Assembly (NCBI GenBank): GCA_946479285.1
Contig: CAMLFH010000015.1
Span: 1 to 64,000, forward strand
DNA: 64,000 nucleotides
From: an uncultured Flavobacteriales bacterium
GTDB lineage: Bacteria > Bacteroidota > Bacteroidia > Flavobacteriales > Crocinitomicaceae
Direction of reading: 5' to 3'
How positions within the stretch are numbered: position 1 is the stretch's first letter; each line of letters begins with the position of its first letter. The notes below the pieces were generated by a model. The model ran no database searches. It had not been told where the DNA came from and was given only the letters and a program-made list of their open reading frames with translations. Position numbers and translations under genes: made by a program. Below are positions 1-8,160 of this stretch, piece by piece.

Positions 1-1349
1 CAGCTTGTGATTCGTACACATGGCCGATCAACAGTACAACGTATACAACTTCAGGAACACACACAGCAACTATTCCAAATGCTGCAGGATGTGACTCGGT
101 AATTACATTGAACTTAACGATTAATAATGCAACATCCGCTACAGTAAACCAGACAGCTTGTCAGACGTATACATGGCCAATCAACAGTACAACGTATACA
201 ACTTCAGGTGTACATACAGCTACGATCCCGAATGCTGCAGGTTGTGATTCAGTGATTACTTTGAACCTTACAATCGGTGGGCCTTCTGCATCTTTGGTGC
301 CGGTTACAGCTTGTGTATCTTATGTATGGCCTCAAACAGGATTGACGTATAACACATCCGGAGCTTACAACGACACAGTTCCGAATATGTATGGTTGTGA
401 CTCGGTAATCACTTTGAGCTTAACGATCAATCAGCCAACATCCAGTTCGGTAATTGAAACGGAATGTACTTCATTTACATGGGCTGAAAATGGAACGACT
501 TACAACACTTCAGGAGTCTACACTCATGTAATACCGAATGCTGCAGGTTGTGATTCAACTATCACGTTGAACCTTACAATCGTTCAACCTACAACGTCAG
601 GTGTTTTTGCAACAGCATGTACTTCTTACACATGGGCTCAGAACGGAATGACTTATACTGCTTCAGGTGCATATAACGACACGATTCCAAATGCATCTGG
701 TTGTGATTCGATTATTACTTTGAATTTGACAATTAACAGTGTAACTACATCAACAGTAACTATTTCAACTTGTAACCCTACTTATACATGGGCACAAAAC
801 GGAACTGTTTACAATGCAACAGGTATGTACAACGATACAATTACCAATGCGGCGGGATGTGATTCAGTTGTAACATTGAATTTAACGATTGCACCATTCG
901 TTGCAACAGCAACAGATAACGGGAATGCTACAATTACAGCTTCCGCAGGTACAACTTACCAGTGGATCAATTGTACAACCAATACTGCGATTGCAGGTGC
1001 TACAACACAAACGTTCACTGCAACCGTAAATGGTACATATGCAGCGGTAGTATCCAACGGAACATGTTCGGATACAACGAACTGTGTGAACATTACGAAT
1101 GTTGGAATCAAAGAGAATATGATCTCTACGATCTCTGTTCATCCAAACCCGACTCATGATTTCGTAATCGTGACAATGGAAGATGCTTCGGCTGTTGTTG
1201 AAGTAATGGATGTTCAAGGAAAATTGGTTCAGACAACTCAAATTAAGTCCGGAGATCAAATTGATCTTGGAGCTTACGAAAGAGGTGTTTATACATTAAG
1301 AATCAAAACAGAATCCGGTACTTCCATCGAAAGAATTGTGAAGAACTAA
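1..1349 (+). CDS. Repetitive T9SS-sorted surface protein, 5'-truncated
   Basis: The reading frame is already open at base 3 and ends at a TAA, so this is the C-terminal part of a longer protein that begins outside the window. It shows six tandem repeats of 51 residues (153 bp), each with a Cys near the start, a YTW-like core, a T.SG.Y stretch and an NAAGCDS block, then a divergent domain and a final ~75-residue tail with the HPNPT and GVYTLRI motifs of type A T9SS sorting domains. By family knowledge such tails send proteins across the outer membrane for surface attachment or release. Repeats 1 and 2 are nearly identical in DNA, so copy number may vary. An adhesin-like role is inference. A strong terminator follows. 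Confidence 0.85.
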   Translation, partial: ACDSYTWPINSTTYTTSGTHTATIPNAAGCDSVITLNLTINNATSATVNQTACQTYTWPINSTTYTTSGVHTATIPNAAGCDSVITLNLTIGGPSASLVPVTACVSYVWPQTGLTYNTSGAYNDTVPNMYGCDSVITLSLTINQPTSSSVIETECTSFTWAENGTTYNTSGVYTHVIPNAAGCDSTITLNLTIVQPTTSGVFATACTSYTWAQNGMTYTASGAYNDTIPNASGCDSIITLNLTINSVTTSTVTISTCNPTYTWAQNGTVYNATGMYNDTITNAAGCDSVVTLNLTIAPFVATATDNGNATITASAGTTYQWINCTTNTAIAGATTQTFTATVNGTYAAVVSNGTCSDTTNCVNITNVGIKENMISTISVHPNPTHDFVIVTMEDASAVVEVMDVQGKLVQTTQIKSGDQIDLGAYERGVYTLRIKTESGTSIERIVKN

Positions 1350-1374
1350 GAACTGGTTTCTTTTAAAAAAGTTG

Positions 1375-1408
1375 AAAGCGGTCATCCGAAAGGGTGGCCG
1401 CTTTTTTT
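1375..1408 (+). terminator. Rho-independent terminator after the repeat protein
   Basis: A 12-bp stem (AAGCGGTCATCC pairing with GGGTGGCCGCTT, two G-U pairs) with a short loop is followed by seven T residues, 25 bases after the stop codon. Confidence 0.85.
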
Positions 1409-1458
1409 GTTATAATCCCCGATTTCTTTTCTCCCGCAAATTCACAATTAAAAAAGGC

Positions 1459-1525
1459 GCCTACCGGTCGCCTTGTATTAACTGGTAAACAAAAAATACT
1501 TTTACATTATGCGAGACCGGTAGGC
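1459..1525. repeat. Inverted repeat with GACCGGTAGGC arms
   Basis: Perfect 11-bp inverted arms (GCCTACCGGTC at 1459-1469, GACCGGTAGGC at 1515-1525) lie between two convergent terminators. The right arm also sits inside a small GCGAG/CTCGC hairpin followed by T residues, so it may act as a second terminator. The core ACCGGTAGG occurs again near 16878. No gene is seen here. Confidence 0.5.
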
Positions 1526-1555
1526 TCGCTTTTTCTTATTTGCGCATTTGTGGGA

Positions 1556-1582
1556 AATAAAAAAGGGCGTCACAGACGCCCC
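1556..1582 (-). terminator. Terminator of the yceI-like gene
   Basis: Read on the minus strand, a GGGCGT/ACGCCC stem with a five-base loop is followed by a run of T residues, about 25 bases past the stop codon of the YceI-family gene. Confidence 0.8.
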
Positions 1583-1607
1583 CCTTCATATTTTGCTTTA
1601 GTATTTA

Positions 1608-2126
1608 TTATCCTTTTACCAATTGGATCTCACCGCGTAATTTCACGTCTTCTCCAACCAATACACCTCCTGTTTCAAGAGCAGAGTTCCAGGTTAAACC
1701 GAAATCTTTGCGGTTGATGGATGATTCGAAGCTGAAAGCTGCTTTTTCATTTCCCCAAGGGTCTTTTCCTTCTCCGTGGAACTCGATGTCCAAAGGAATA
1801 CGTTTCGTTACTCCGTGAAGAGAAAACTCACCTTCAATCTTTCCGGATTTCAATTCGGGAAGTTCTGCTTTGAATGTAATTTGAGGGTGATTCTCTACGT
1901 CGAAGAAATCTCCGCTTTTCAAGTGTCCGTCACGCTGCTCGTTACGCGTGTTCACAGAGTCTGTATCGATGTTAGCATTGATCACTACATTCTTAAAGCC
2001 ATCTTCTGCTTCAACTGTAGCATCGACCTTGTCGAAAGTTCCGGTTACTTTTGTAAACATCATGTGTTTTACGCTAAATCCCACCTCACTGTGTGTAGGG
2101 TCAATTGTCCATTTAGTTGTACTCAT
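1608..2126 (-). CDS. YceI family protein
   Basis: A 172-residue protein that is full length for the YceI/lipid-binding lipocalin-like family. It starts with the typical block W.IDPTHSEVGFSVKHMM and carries the family patterns around SGDFFDVENHP and the closing strand G..VLVGEDVKL. Members form a long beta barrel that binds polyisoprenoid lipids; many are periplasmic, but this copy has no signal peptide and is predicted to be cytoplasmic. It stands as a single gene with its own terminator. The physiological role cannot be told from sequence; stress-induced lipid or quinone binding is the family-level guess. Confidence 0.9.
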   Translation of the reverse strand: MSTTKWTIDPTHSEVGFSVKHMMFTKVTGTFDKVDATVEAEDGFKNVVINANIDTDSVNTRNEQRDGHLKSGDFFDVENHPQITFKAELPELKSGKIEGEFSLHGVTKRIPLDIEFHGEGKDPWGNEKAAFSFESSINRKDFGLTWNSALETGGVLVGEDVKLRGEIQLVKG

Positions 2127-2229
2127 TTTGATTGAATTTTAATTGTTTGTATTTATTTGTCTGAAAATCTAAGGGTTCAAACCTGTAGCACATCAGTGGC
2201 GACTGATCGCTAGGGTTTAATCTTAAAAG

Positions 2230-2847
2230 CTATTTAATTGTTACTAATTGTTCTAAAGTCTTTCTGACTTTTTTGTGATGTTGTGTATGATCTTCATCCG
2301 AACGATAACCGAAGGTTAGGACCAGGACTGAATGATCATCTGATAAGCCTAATATTTCGTCGTATTTCTCTTTTTGAAAGCCTTCCATCGGAGTGCTGTC
2401 AATGCCTAAATGTGCAGCCATAATTAAACCGAATCCCAACCCGATGTAAGCTTGCTTGGTATTCCATGCAATGAGTTCTTCCGAGCTCAGATTGGATAAT
2501 GTTCCGGCAATGTTTTGTTGGAACCGGCTTAATCTTTCGCGTTCTACTTCTCTTACTTCAACAATGCGCTGCATGTATGTATCGATGTGCTGATCTTCTA
2601 CATTGCGGTTCACAGTGAATACAATCACATCTGAAGCATCCGTAAGCGGAGATTGGTCGTAAGCTGCTGCTCTTAATTGTACACGCAATTCCGGAGATTT
2701 TACATGGATCAATTTAAAAGGCTGCAATCCGTAGGAAGTTGGAGCGCTGTTGATCGCTTCCAGGATTTCCTGCATATCTGCATCACTGATTTTCTTTGTC
2801 GAGTCGTATTTCTGTGTGGCGTAACGCCATGCTAACGCATTTTTCAT
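2230..2847 (-). CDS. Nitroreductase family NAD(P)H-dependent oxidoreductase
   Basis: A 205-residue NfsB-like flavoprotein. The N-terminal RYATQKYD block, the SAPTSYGLQPFK motif that binds FMN phosphate, and the GLGFGLIMAAHLGIDSTPMEGF segment near residues 135-160 match the family. Members reduce nitroaromatics, quinones or flavins with NAD(P)H and tightly bound FMN. It lies 11 bases downstream of the pirin gene on the same strand, so the two are very likely co-transcribed; pirin plus nitroreductase is a common redox/electrophile-response pairing. The substrate is unknown. Start chosen at the ATG preceded by AAAAAGAG. Confidence 0.9.
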   Translation of the reverse strand: MKNALAWRYATQKYDSTKKISDADMQEILEAINSAPTSYGLQPFKLIHVKSPELRVQLRAAAYDQSPLTDASDVIVFTVNRNVEDQHIDTYMQRIVEVREVERERLSRFQQNIAGTLSNLSSEELIAWNTKQAYIGLGFGLIMAAHLGIDSTPMEGFQKEKYDEILGLSDDHSVLVLTFGYRSDEDHTQHHKKVRKTLEQLVTIK

Positions 2848-2858
2848 TTCTCTTTTTG

Positions 2859-3578
2859 TTACAATTTCACGTCCATTGGAACTTCCATGAGCAGGAGAGT
2901 AGAGTTCTTAGTGATATGCAAAGTTACGGAGGAAGTGTCTACAATTCCTAATGCATCTCTGCGATTTAATTGCTGACCTTCAATTACCGAACTTCCTTCA
3001 ACCTGCATCACATATAATCCGTTGGCAGGGTTCTTCATTTCGTAAGTGACTGTTTTGTCCTCGGTGAATTTCCCCATATTGAACCACGCATCCTGGTGAA
3101 TCCAAACTCCGGCATCGTCTTTATCCGGTGAAAGAATCTGCACAAACTCGTTCAAATGCTCATCTACCGTGATCTTTTGCTGATCGTAGCGCGGTTCTAC
3201 ATTGCGTTTGTTCGGGAAGAGCCAGATCTGGAATAATTTTAGTTCCTGGTCTTCGTTCGGATTGAATTCCGAGTGTTGGATTCCGGTCCCGGCGCTCATT
3301 ACCTGGATTTCTCCCGTAGTAATGGTTGCACTGTTTCCCATAGAATCTTTGTGTGCGATTGCTCCTTCCAACGGGATCGTAATGATCTCCATATTGTCGT
3401 GAGGATGTGCTCCAAACCCCATTCCCGGTGAAACGGTATCGTCATTCAATACTCGTAAAGTACCGAAGTGAACTCTTTCCGGGTTGTACCAGGAAGCAAA
3501 GCTGAATGAATGTTTTGCATTCAACCAACCGTGGTTGGCATGACCTCTTGAGTTTTCTGAGTGGAAGATTGTTTTCAT
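2859..3578 (-). CDS. Pirin family protein
   Basis: A 239-residue bicupin. The N-terminal cupin holds the metal-binding pattern HPHDNMEI near residue 55 with a later H in GTGIQHSE, as in bacterial pirins and YhhW, which are Fe(II) proteins with quercetinase or redox-sensing activity. The open frame extends 50 codons further upstream, but the promoter and the AAGGAAA ribosome site sit just before the ATG at 3578, so the shorter start is used. It is the first gene of a two-gene operon with the nitroreductase. The palindrome TTACCATGGTAA at the -33 position of its promoter suggests control by a dimeric regulator not encoded next to it. Confidence 0.88.
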   Translation of the reverse strand: MKTIFHSENSRGHANHGWLNAKHSFSFASWYNPERVHFGTLRVLNDDTVSPGMGFGAHPHDNMEIITIPLEGAIAHKDSMGNSATITTGEIQVMSAGTGIQHSEFNPNEDQELKLFQIWLFPNKRNVEPRYDQQKITVDEHLNEFVQILSPDKDDAGVWIHQDAWFNMGKFTEDKTVTYEMKNPANGLYVMQVEGSSVIEGQQLNRRDALGIVDTSSVTLHITKNSTLLLMEVPMDVKL

Positions 3579-3611
3579 GTTATTTTTCCTTTCTTGGATT
3601 GTTTGATGAAA

Positions 3612-3649
3612 CAAAGGTACAACAACTTTTGAATTAATTACCATGGTAA
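3612..3649 (-). promoter_or_regulatory. Promoter and palindromic operator of the pirin operon
   Basis: On the minus strand the -7 box TACCTTTG (3612-3619) matches the Bacteroidota consensus exactly. A perfect 12-bp palindrome TTACCATGGTAA (3638-3649) replaces the usual -33 TTTG, about 19 bases upstream. This placement suits a dimeric repressor or activator. Which regulator binds is unknown. Confidence 0.55.
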
Positions 3650-3774
3650 ATATTATTTTATCATTTTTTAAGAAAATTCTCCCTGCGGTCCAAAAAAATA
3701 GAATCAATAATCTTCTGATTTCTAGCAATAATGGGAGCTGTGAAGAATAAAATTCAATTTTTTTTCAAAAATTA

Positions 3775-3805
3775 TTTGCTAAAATGAAAATAGCATGTAT
3801 CTTTG
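3775..3805 (+). promoter_or_regulatory. Promoter of tRNA-Asp
   Basis: TTTG at 3775-3778 and TATCTTTG at 3798-3805 with a 19-bp spacer: a textbook Bacteroidota sigma-A promoter, about 80 bases before the tRNA. Confidence 0.75.
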
Positions 3806-3884
3806 CACACGCTTTTAACGTAAAGCATTACACAATTTCTGAATCTGACTGTAGTCAGGTCTTTTGAAAAAAAGAAAGAAAATT

Positions 3885-3958
3885 GGTTTGGTAGTTCAGT
3901 TGGTTAGAATACATGCCTGTCACGCATGGGGTCGCGGGTTCGAGTCCCGTCCAGACCG
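3885..3958 (+). tRNA. tRNA-Asp (GTC anticodon)
   Basis: A 74-nt cloverleaf. The acceptor stem GGTTTGG pairs with CCAGACC with one G-U pair; the anticodon stem CATGC/GCATG encloses the loop CTGTCAC with GTC as anticodon; the T arm GCGGG-TTCGAGT-CCCGT is canonical. The discriminator is G, as expected for Asp, and CCA is not encoded. Its own promoter and terminator flank it. It serves here as a normal reference for the aberrant tRNA-like elements at 25.3-26.0 kb. Confidence 0.97.
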
Positions 3959-4003
3959 CTAAAAAACGTTAGAAGAAAATAGCTTATATGGCTGTAAGCT
4001 TAG

Positions 4004-4040
4004 AAACCCTCAAGATGTATCAAATGTCTTGAGGGTTTTG
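4004..4040 (+). terminator. Terminator after tRNA-Asp
   Basis: Perfect 11-bp stem AACCCTCAAGA (4005-4015) with TCTTGAGGGTT (4027-4037), followed by a T-rich stretch. Confidence 0.8.
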
Positions 4041-4163
4041 TCTTTTATGGAAATTGGTTTTCATGGAAATTCATTTTCGTTGGAATCCAGGGTTTTTACA
4101 TTCACTATTGGATCAATCTCAAAAGTTGGGAACCAGATATAAGCTTAAAACAAAAATAACATC

Positions 4164-4538
4164 ATGATAAATCATACTCTGAACGACAATATATTAAGCA
4201 TCTCCATTGCTAATAAGGATTTTTCGTACCGCATTTCTCTTAAGAAGTTAGGAAATCGAATTGACTGGAAAATAGGAGGAAAAGATTCAGAAGGTATACT
4301 TATCAAAGATGTTTCTACTTGGGCACTGCAATTGTTTACAAAGACGGTCACGGATGCTCAGTATGTGAAACAGTTTAAAAGCATCGTTCAGGAATACTGT
4401 CCGAATAACGCCATACATTGGGAGGATACATTCATGGCGGTGAAAATCCAAAATGAATACAATGCATTGAGTAAAACCAATCAGGATCAAAACGAGATTA
4501 TAGCCATTCTGACGGATAAATATGATCTTGATTATTAA
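4164..4538 (+). CDS. Hypothetical protein, 124 aa
   Basis: I do not recognise the family. The protein is soluble, with no signal peptide or membrane segment. The first ~55 residues read as alternating short beta strands (SISIANKDFSYRISL, then IDWKIGGKD), followed by a more helical half rich in Gln, Asn and Lys. The start codon at 4164 follows an A-rich stretch that can act as a Bacteroidota ribosome site. It is a monocistronic gene flanked by the tRNA-Asp terminator and a palindrome. Confidence 0.6.
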   Translation: MINHTLNDNILSISIANKDFSYRISLKKLGNRIDWKIGGKDSEGILIKDVSTWALQLFTKTVTDAQYVKQFKSIVQEYCPNNAIHWEDTFMAVKIQNEYNALSKTNQDQNEIIAILTDKYDLDY

Positions 4539-4590
4539 ATCAAATTAACTTCTCGTGAGATTGTCGGAACTGTAATACTGGAAATCGAAA

Positions 4591-4604
4591 TGTCATATAT
4601 GACA
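4591..4604. promoter_or_regulatory. Perfect palindrome TGTCATATATGACA
   Basis: A perfect 14-bp palindrome in the 287-bp gap between two genes, 222 bases before the next start codon. It has the shape of a dimeric regulator site, but no regulator lies near and its distance from the gene is large. Confidence 0.3.
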
Positions 4605-4825
4605 ATGAGTTAAGTCCACTCATTTTTTCCAAAATGTAGGATTTATGTAAAAAATCCAGATAAAAGTGTAAATGGGTCTATTTTTCAATCAGTATTTTAG
4701 CCCCGGATTATTGAAAATAATGTATTGATTTACAAATGTTTAATAATCTGTTGGGCTGAGTAGATTCAATTTACCCGGTACTTTTAAATTCACTGAAGTT
4801 ATAATCAAAAATTAAAAGAAAAAGT

Positions 4826-5326
4826 ATGAAGAAGATCGGAACAATTATGTTGGGGTTATTGGTAGTAACCACGTTTTTGGGTGCATGTAAAAAAAAGGAA
4901 GTAGTTGGCCCGACTGGTCCGGCAGGTGCAGATGGGAATGCGAACGTTAAAAGTGCTTCGGTTTCAACTGTAGCGTCGGATTGGACAGGTGACGGAGTAT
5001 CCGGATACGCGATTACTTTAAGTACTCCTATTATTACTGCGGATATTGTTGCAACTGGTGCGGTATTGTGTTATTTGGAAGAATTCGGAGCAACATATGC
5101 ACTTCCTTATTCTTATTTGTACAATGGCTATACAAGACATATGTTATTTGAGTATGAGACAGGTAGTATAACTGTGGTCCGAAGAGATGACGACGGAGCA
5201 ACGACAAATCCCGGATCTTCTTCTGCAAAAATAAAAGTAGTAGCAATTTCCTCTTCAGGAATGATCCAACATCCTAATGTGGATTATTCAAATTATGAGG
5301 AAGTAAAAGAAGCATTTGATTTATAA
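4826..5326 (+). CDS. Lipoprotein with collagen-like start, 166 aa
   Basis: Residues 1-21 form a lipoprotein signal peptide ending in a lipobox (LGAC) followed by KKKE, so the mature protein should be anchored by Cys21. The next segment GPTGPAGADG is a short collagen-like run, a common linker in Bacteroidota lipoproteins. The remaining ~130 residues are beta-rich and match nothing I can name; relatives of this type are usually listed as hypothetical lipoproteins. It is a single gene closed by a strong terminator. TACTTTTA at 4779-4786 is a near-consensus -7 box. Confidence 0.75.
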   Translation: MKKIGTIMLGLLVVTTFLGACKKKEVVGPTGPAGADGNANVKSASVSTVASDWTGDGVSGYAITLSTPIITADIVATGAVLCYLEEFGATYALPYSYLYNGYTRHMLFEYETGSITVVRRDDDGATTNPGSSSAKIKVVAISSSGMIQHPNVDYSNYEEVKEAFDL

Positions 5327-5345
5327 TCGAAACAAACCGAATAAC

Positions 5346-5378
5346 AAAAACGAGGATGATTTCATCCTCGTTTTTTTT
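5346..5378 (+). terminator. Terminator after the collagen-like lipoprotein gene
   Basis: Perfect 12-bp stem AAACGAGGATGA/TCATCCTCGTTT with a two-base loop, followed by a run of T residues. Confidence 0.9.
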
Positions 5379-5438
5379 GTTTACACTTTTGAGTAAATGA
5401 TCTGATTTATAATCATTAACTGAAATGTGTTGCCCGGA

Positions 5439-6476
5439 TTAAAATCTTCGAACCGCTCTGATATTAAAAGTTGCAGCTTTATTAATTGTGAAAACATTTG
5501 TCCCGATAGGAGTAATATTCACTGCTATTCCATCCGAATTGTTTGCTTCTTTTGAACTCCAGTAGGGAGAATTCAATAAATTGGTCCCGCCATTTGCTGT
5601 AGCAGCCGCATCAATAATGCTATAGTTAACCCCGATAAATTCTAATTCCGCAGGTGTTGGAAGGTACCAGTCAGAATAAGTGGTAGTTCCTTCAGTGATT
5701 TGCAGTTCATTACAAGTTGCTGCAGCATATGGATTACCATCATCGCCCAGTGCCAATTGTGCCCCAATGATGATTACATTATTAGCTGCGCCGGCATAGA
5801 TACCATTTCCATCAGCACGTGTTTTACCATAAGTACCAGCAAACCATCTAACAGTGGGCAAATCGTTTTTAGCAACTACCAAACCATGTTGTCCGGTTTC
5901 ATCTACATAACAAACTACTCCGCCTTGTGCAAAATCACCGATTTCATACTTCACCAGGCCGGCCACATATCCCATTCCGGCAATGTCTGTAGAATCTGTA
6001 TGATTGTTCCAGTTTGCAGTATCCGAAGCTGTAATTCCGGCTGCCACAGATGCATCAAAAACAGGATCGTTCTCGTTCGCGCTGCCTGCGTGTAAAGCAA
6101 AAGGCACGCTTAACAATTGAGTAGTTCCACTAATGGTATAATTCGTTCCTCCTGCAGGATCAGTTTCAGTTTTCACAAAGTATGGCCCGGCTGACCAGTC
6201 AATTGCAGAAAAAGTACCCGAGACAACCGTTCCGCCTCCGATCTCAATGCTCACCAAACCATTGATATTTGATAAGGGCACTTGTGTTTCCTGGTAAACG
6301 ACAGTTCCGCCGGGACTTCCCTGTAAAATACTAACCCGCATACCTACATTTTGGTTAGTTACCAAAGTATTGGATGCATTGCGTATCACAGCCTGGTAGC
6401 TCATTTTCTGAGGTGCCTGTGAAAATAAGTTGAAGGCAAGTAAAAGTAAGATTGCAGTATTTAAAATTGATCTCAT
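5439..6476 (-). CDS. Secreted protein with C-terminal DUF1566-like domain
   Basis: A 345-residue exported protein with a Sec signal peptide (residues 1-19, ending LFSQA). Residues 20-130 match the N-terminal beta domain common in Bacteroidota surface and fibre-like proteins (MSYQAVIRN, LVTNQNVGMRVSI, LLSVPFALHAG). The C-terminal half has the DUF1566/Lcl pattern: a GGVVCYVD opening, SDWYLPTPAELEF, YWSS and a final RAVRRF. No T9SS tail is seen. Its start lies 5 bases past the stop of the small T9SS gene at 6482-6964, so the two form one minus-strand operon. The function is unknown; surface display is likely. Confidence 0.8.
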   Translation of the reverse strand: MRSILNTAILLLLAFNLFSQAPQKMSYQAVIRNASNTLVTNQNVGMRVSILQGSPGGTVVYQETQVPLSNINGLVSIEIGGGTVVSGTFSAIDWSAGPYFVKTETDPAGGTNYTISGTTQLLSVPFALHAGSANENDPVFDASVAAGITASDTANWNNHTDSTDIAGMGYVAGLVKYEIGDFAQGGVVCYVDETGQHGLVVAKNDLPTVRWFAGTYGKTRADGNGIYAGAANNVIIIGAQLALGDDGNPYAAATCNELQITEGTTTYSDWYLPTPAELEFIGVNYSIIDAAATANGGTNLLNSPYWSSKEANNSDGIAVNITPIGTNVFTINKAATFNIRAVRRF

Positions 6477-6481
6477 TTTTT

Positions 6482-6964
6482 TTAATTTTTAATAATTTGG
6501 AATTCTTTTATTAACTGACCATTATCAGTTATTTTTAATAAATAAGCAGCCGAAGCTAATCCGTCCATTGAAACTCCTGTTTCATTTTGGACAATCTTTT
6601 TTTCTTCGATTAGCTTCCCTCGTGTATCAAATAGTTGATAAGAAAGGTTTGTCTCGCTGTGATCGGTGACTGAAAGGGTCAGTGATCCATTGGTTGGATT
6701 TGGAAAGGCTGCTAATTCTAAAGCGATATGCTGCTCTTCTAATCCAACAGTTGTGAGGATTTCATAAGGCTGTTGAACTCCCTGGTTCACTTTTCCGTTT
6801 GTTCCGGAGCTGGCTGTGTAAGCGACTTGTCCGATGGTGTAGCTGCAAGTTCCGCCTGTTCCGACAGCTTCATTGCCTGCAGCCGCTGTTGCCTGCTGTG
6901 CATAAAGTCCACCTGAGCTGGCCATAAGGAGAGTTACGGCAACAATTAGTTTTTTTTGGTTCAT
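6482..6964 (-). CDS. Small T9SS type A sorting domain protein, 160 aa
   Basis: A signal peptide (1-22, ending GGLYAQ) is followed by a 50-residue segment rich in Gly, Thr and Ala with a GGTCSYTIGQVAY block, then a T9SS type A tail (FPNPTNGSLTLSV, YQLFDTRGKLI, SAAYLLKI, ending in KN). This block followed directly by a sorting tail is a recurrent architecture in Flavobacteriales, with no known activity. It is the first gene of a two-gene operon with the DUF1566-like secreted protein. Confidence 0.85.
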   Translation of the reverse strand: MNQKKLIVAVTLLMASSGGLYAQQATAAAGNEAVGTGGTCSYTIGQVAYTASSGTNGKVNQGVQQPYEILTTVGLEEQHIALELAAFPNPTNGSLTLSVTDHSETNLSYQLFDTRGKLIEEKKIVQNETGVSMDGLASAAYLLKITDNGQLIKEFQIIKN

Positions 6965-7350
6965 ACTTTTTACATGAATTATTTATGTGATAAATAATAT
7001 ATTTCACGCTTATGACGATTATCTTGTTTGCAGAGTTGCGTGAATTTTTATTACTAACATTTTAAGATTTTAACGTTGATTTTTTTGCTTTCTGTTGATT
7101 GCTTGATTAGTACTCCAAAAAAAGAATGTTGTTGGGTAAATAAAAATTCTCAATCTGTGATTTGTGTAAGTATTCAGTGAAATAGTGTACGCCCCCTTCA
7201 GCTTCCAAAAACTACTTTAGCATCGGATTTATGGAGAGTTGTACTAGCAAACCAAGTTAGTTAGTTTAAAAAGGGGGCGCGCTGGTCCCCTTTTTGTTTT
7301 TCAGTGAGTGATTGTTGACGAATTTATAAAGGGATATTTACTACATTACG
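6965..7350. other. Intergenic stretch; possible small RNA ending in a terminator
   Basis: This 386-bp gap between divergent genes holds an AT-rich part next to the minus-strand start and, at 7267-7295, a plus-strand terminator (AAAAGGGG/CCCCTTTT stem, then TTTTTGTTTTT) that follows no protein gene. CGCCCCCTT at 7189-7197 is complementary to the left arm of that stem. A short transcript starting around 7180-7220 (a weak -7-like TACTTTAG near 7214) would end here. No ORF of note is present. Small RNA is inference only. Confidence 0.3.
7267..7295 (+). terminator. Orphan terminator upstream of the RsbQ-like gene
   Basis: AAAAGGGG/CCCCTTTT hairpin followed by a T-rich run; no upstream plus-strand gene accounts for it. 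Confidence 0.55.
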
Positions 7351-8160
7351 ATGAAAATAAACGAAGAAATGACTGCTATTACACGAAACAATGTTGTCGT
7401 TAAAGGAAGCGGAAAACAAGCGCTTATGTTTGTTCACGGCTACGGATGTGACCAAAACATGTGGAGATTCGTAACTCCGGCTTTTGAAAATGAATTTAAG
7501 GTCATCTTGTTGGATCACGTAGGAGCGGGAGGTTCTGATTCAACTGCTTATTCCTTTGAAAAATACGATAAGCTGGAGGGCTATGCCGATGATATTATTG
7601 AACTTTCCGAAGAGTTGGAACTGGAAGAAATAATTTTTGTAGGTCATTCCGTGAGTGCGTTGATCGGGCTCATTGCTTCCATCAAAGCTCCCAATCTTTT
7701 CAAAGCTATGATTCTGGTTGGGCCATCTCCCTGTTACATCAATGACGGCGATTATACGGGCGGATTTACCCGCGAACAAATTGATGAATTACTGGAAGCT
7801 TTGGATAATAATCATTTGGGCTGGTCCGTTTCTATGGCCCCGGTAATCATGGGAAATCCCGATAGAAAAGAACTGGGTGAAGAATTAGCCAATAGTTTTT
7901 GCAAAATGGATCCGGCAATTGCAAAGCAGTTTGCCCGAACAACTTTTCTCTCAGATAAACGGGAAATTCTGCCTCATATAAAGACACCGACCCTGATCTT
8001 ACAATGCTCCAATGATGTCATTGCTCCCCAAGAAGTAGGAAATTACATGAACCAGCATATTGCAGGCAGTAAACTAGTGATCATGGAAGCAACCGGACAT
8101 TGTCCGAACCTGAGTGCTCCCCAGGAAACCATCAGTCATATTAAACAGTATTTGTCATGA
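7351..8160 (+). CDS. RsbQ-type alpha/beta hydrolase
   Basis: A 269-residue protein that follows Bacillus RsbQ closely from memory: GYGCDQNMW near residue 31, GHSVSALIG with nucleophile Ser100, VGPSPCYIND near 124, GGF at 137, Asp222 in CSNDVIAP and His250 in ATGHCP. RsbQ binds or hydrolyses a small hydrophobic ligand and passes the signal to the PAS domain of RsbP; plant KAI2 and D14 receptors share the fold. Its stop overlaps the start of the following PAS histidine kinase (ATGA, 4 bp), implying coupled translation and a joint sensor. The ligand is unknown. A role as a signalling hydrolase rather than a metabolic esterase is strongly supported by this context. Confidence 0.88.
   Translation: MKINEEMTAITRNNVVVKGSGKQALMFVHGYGCDQNMWRFVTPAFENEFKVILLDHVGAGGSDSTAYSFEKYDKLEGYADDIIELSEELELEEIIFVGHSVSALIGLIASIKAPNLFKAMILVGPSPCYINDGDYTGGFTREQIDELLEALDNNHLGWSVSMAPVIMGNPDRKELGEELANSFCKMDPAIAKQFARTTFLSDKREILPHIKTPTLILQCSNDVIAPQEVGNYMNQHIAGSKLVIMEATGHCPNLSAPQETISHIKQYLS

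Noticed and set aside
882..1259. 125-codon minus-strand ORF inside the repeat protein
   Set aside because: Antisense shadow of a clearly coding repeat region with strong protein-level conservation on the plus strand.
1394..1717. 107-codon ORF over the two terminators
   Set aside because: It overlaps terminator hairpins and the 3' end of the YceI gene in antisense; no family pattern is seen.
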